Origin: Bacillota bacterium
GTDB taxonomy: Bacteria; Bacillota; Bacilli; Bacillales; Cytobacillaceae
Reading direction: 5' to 3'
NCBI GenBank assembly: GCA_023387295.1
Contig: JAEWIG010000238.1
Location: forward strand, 1 to 13,870
Length of the DNA: 13,870 nucleotides
Shown: positions 13,826 through 13,870 of the stretch, in pieces
How the letters are laid out: the number at the start of each line of letters is the position of its first letter
Numbering within the stretch: position 1 is the first letter of the stretch
Program-made: the position numbers and the translations under genes
Notes under the pieces: model-generated
Told to the model about the DNA's origin: nothing
Database searches by the model: none
What the model saw: only the letters and a program-made list of their open reading frames with translations

Positions 13826-13870
13826 TCAAAACTATGATTTCCTCTTTTCGTTTATATATAATGCAAGTGC

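Overview
The window looks like an AT-rich Bacillaceae-type (low-GC Firmicute) chromosome segment. Supporting signs are strong AGGAGG-type ribosome binding sites, frequent TTG starts, a sigma-54 (SigL) activator of the Bacillus type, and TGTGA-N6-TCACA boxes like those of Bacillus Fnr. No contig-level evidence is available, so the genus is not called.

Layout. A plus-strand gene at the left encodes a PAS/AAA+/Fis sigma-54 activator. It converges, across a hairpin-rich 154-base gap, on a long set of minus-strand genes. Read in transcription order from the right these are: caiT (BCCT carnitine transporter), caiA (crotonobetainyl-CoA reductase, acyl-CoA dehydrogenase fold), caiB (class III CoA-transferase), fixA and fixB (ETF subunits), fixC (flavoprotein oxidoreductase), fixX (ferredoxin-like), caiC (betaine/carnitine-CoA ligase), a MaoC/hydratase-2 protein, and an MFS transporter with an apparent frameshift at its start. 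There are no rRNA or tRNA genes, insertion sequences or CRISPR arrays.

How it works. The proteins closely resemble the E. coli Cai and Fix proteins (compared from memory). The expected pathway is uptake of carnitine or crotonobetaine by CaiT, CoA activation by CaiC and CoA cycling by CaiB, and reduction of crotonobetainyl-CoA to gamma-butyrobetainyl-CoA by CaiA with electrons passed through FixABCX. E. coli keeps caiTABCDE and fixABCX as two divergent operons. Here the fix genes sit inside the cai genes on one strand. The crotonase-type hydratase CaiD and CaiE are absent from the window. A MaoC-fold hydratase occupies the hydratase position instead, and by simple analogy it has the opposite facial preference; this is the most intriguing biochemical point.

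Regulation. Three perfect TGTGA-N6-TCACA palindromes lie upstream of caiT, caiA and the MaoC gene. At caiT and maoC a -10-like hexamer falls exactly where a class II Fnr promoter (site centred at -41.5) would place it. A plausible sigma-54 -24/-12 element lies before caiA and fits the neighbouring activator gene. Strong hairpins sit between caiB/fixA, fixB/fixC and maoC/MFS and may tune expression along the array.
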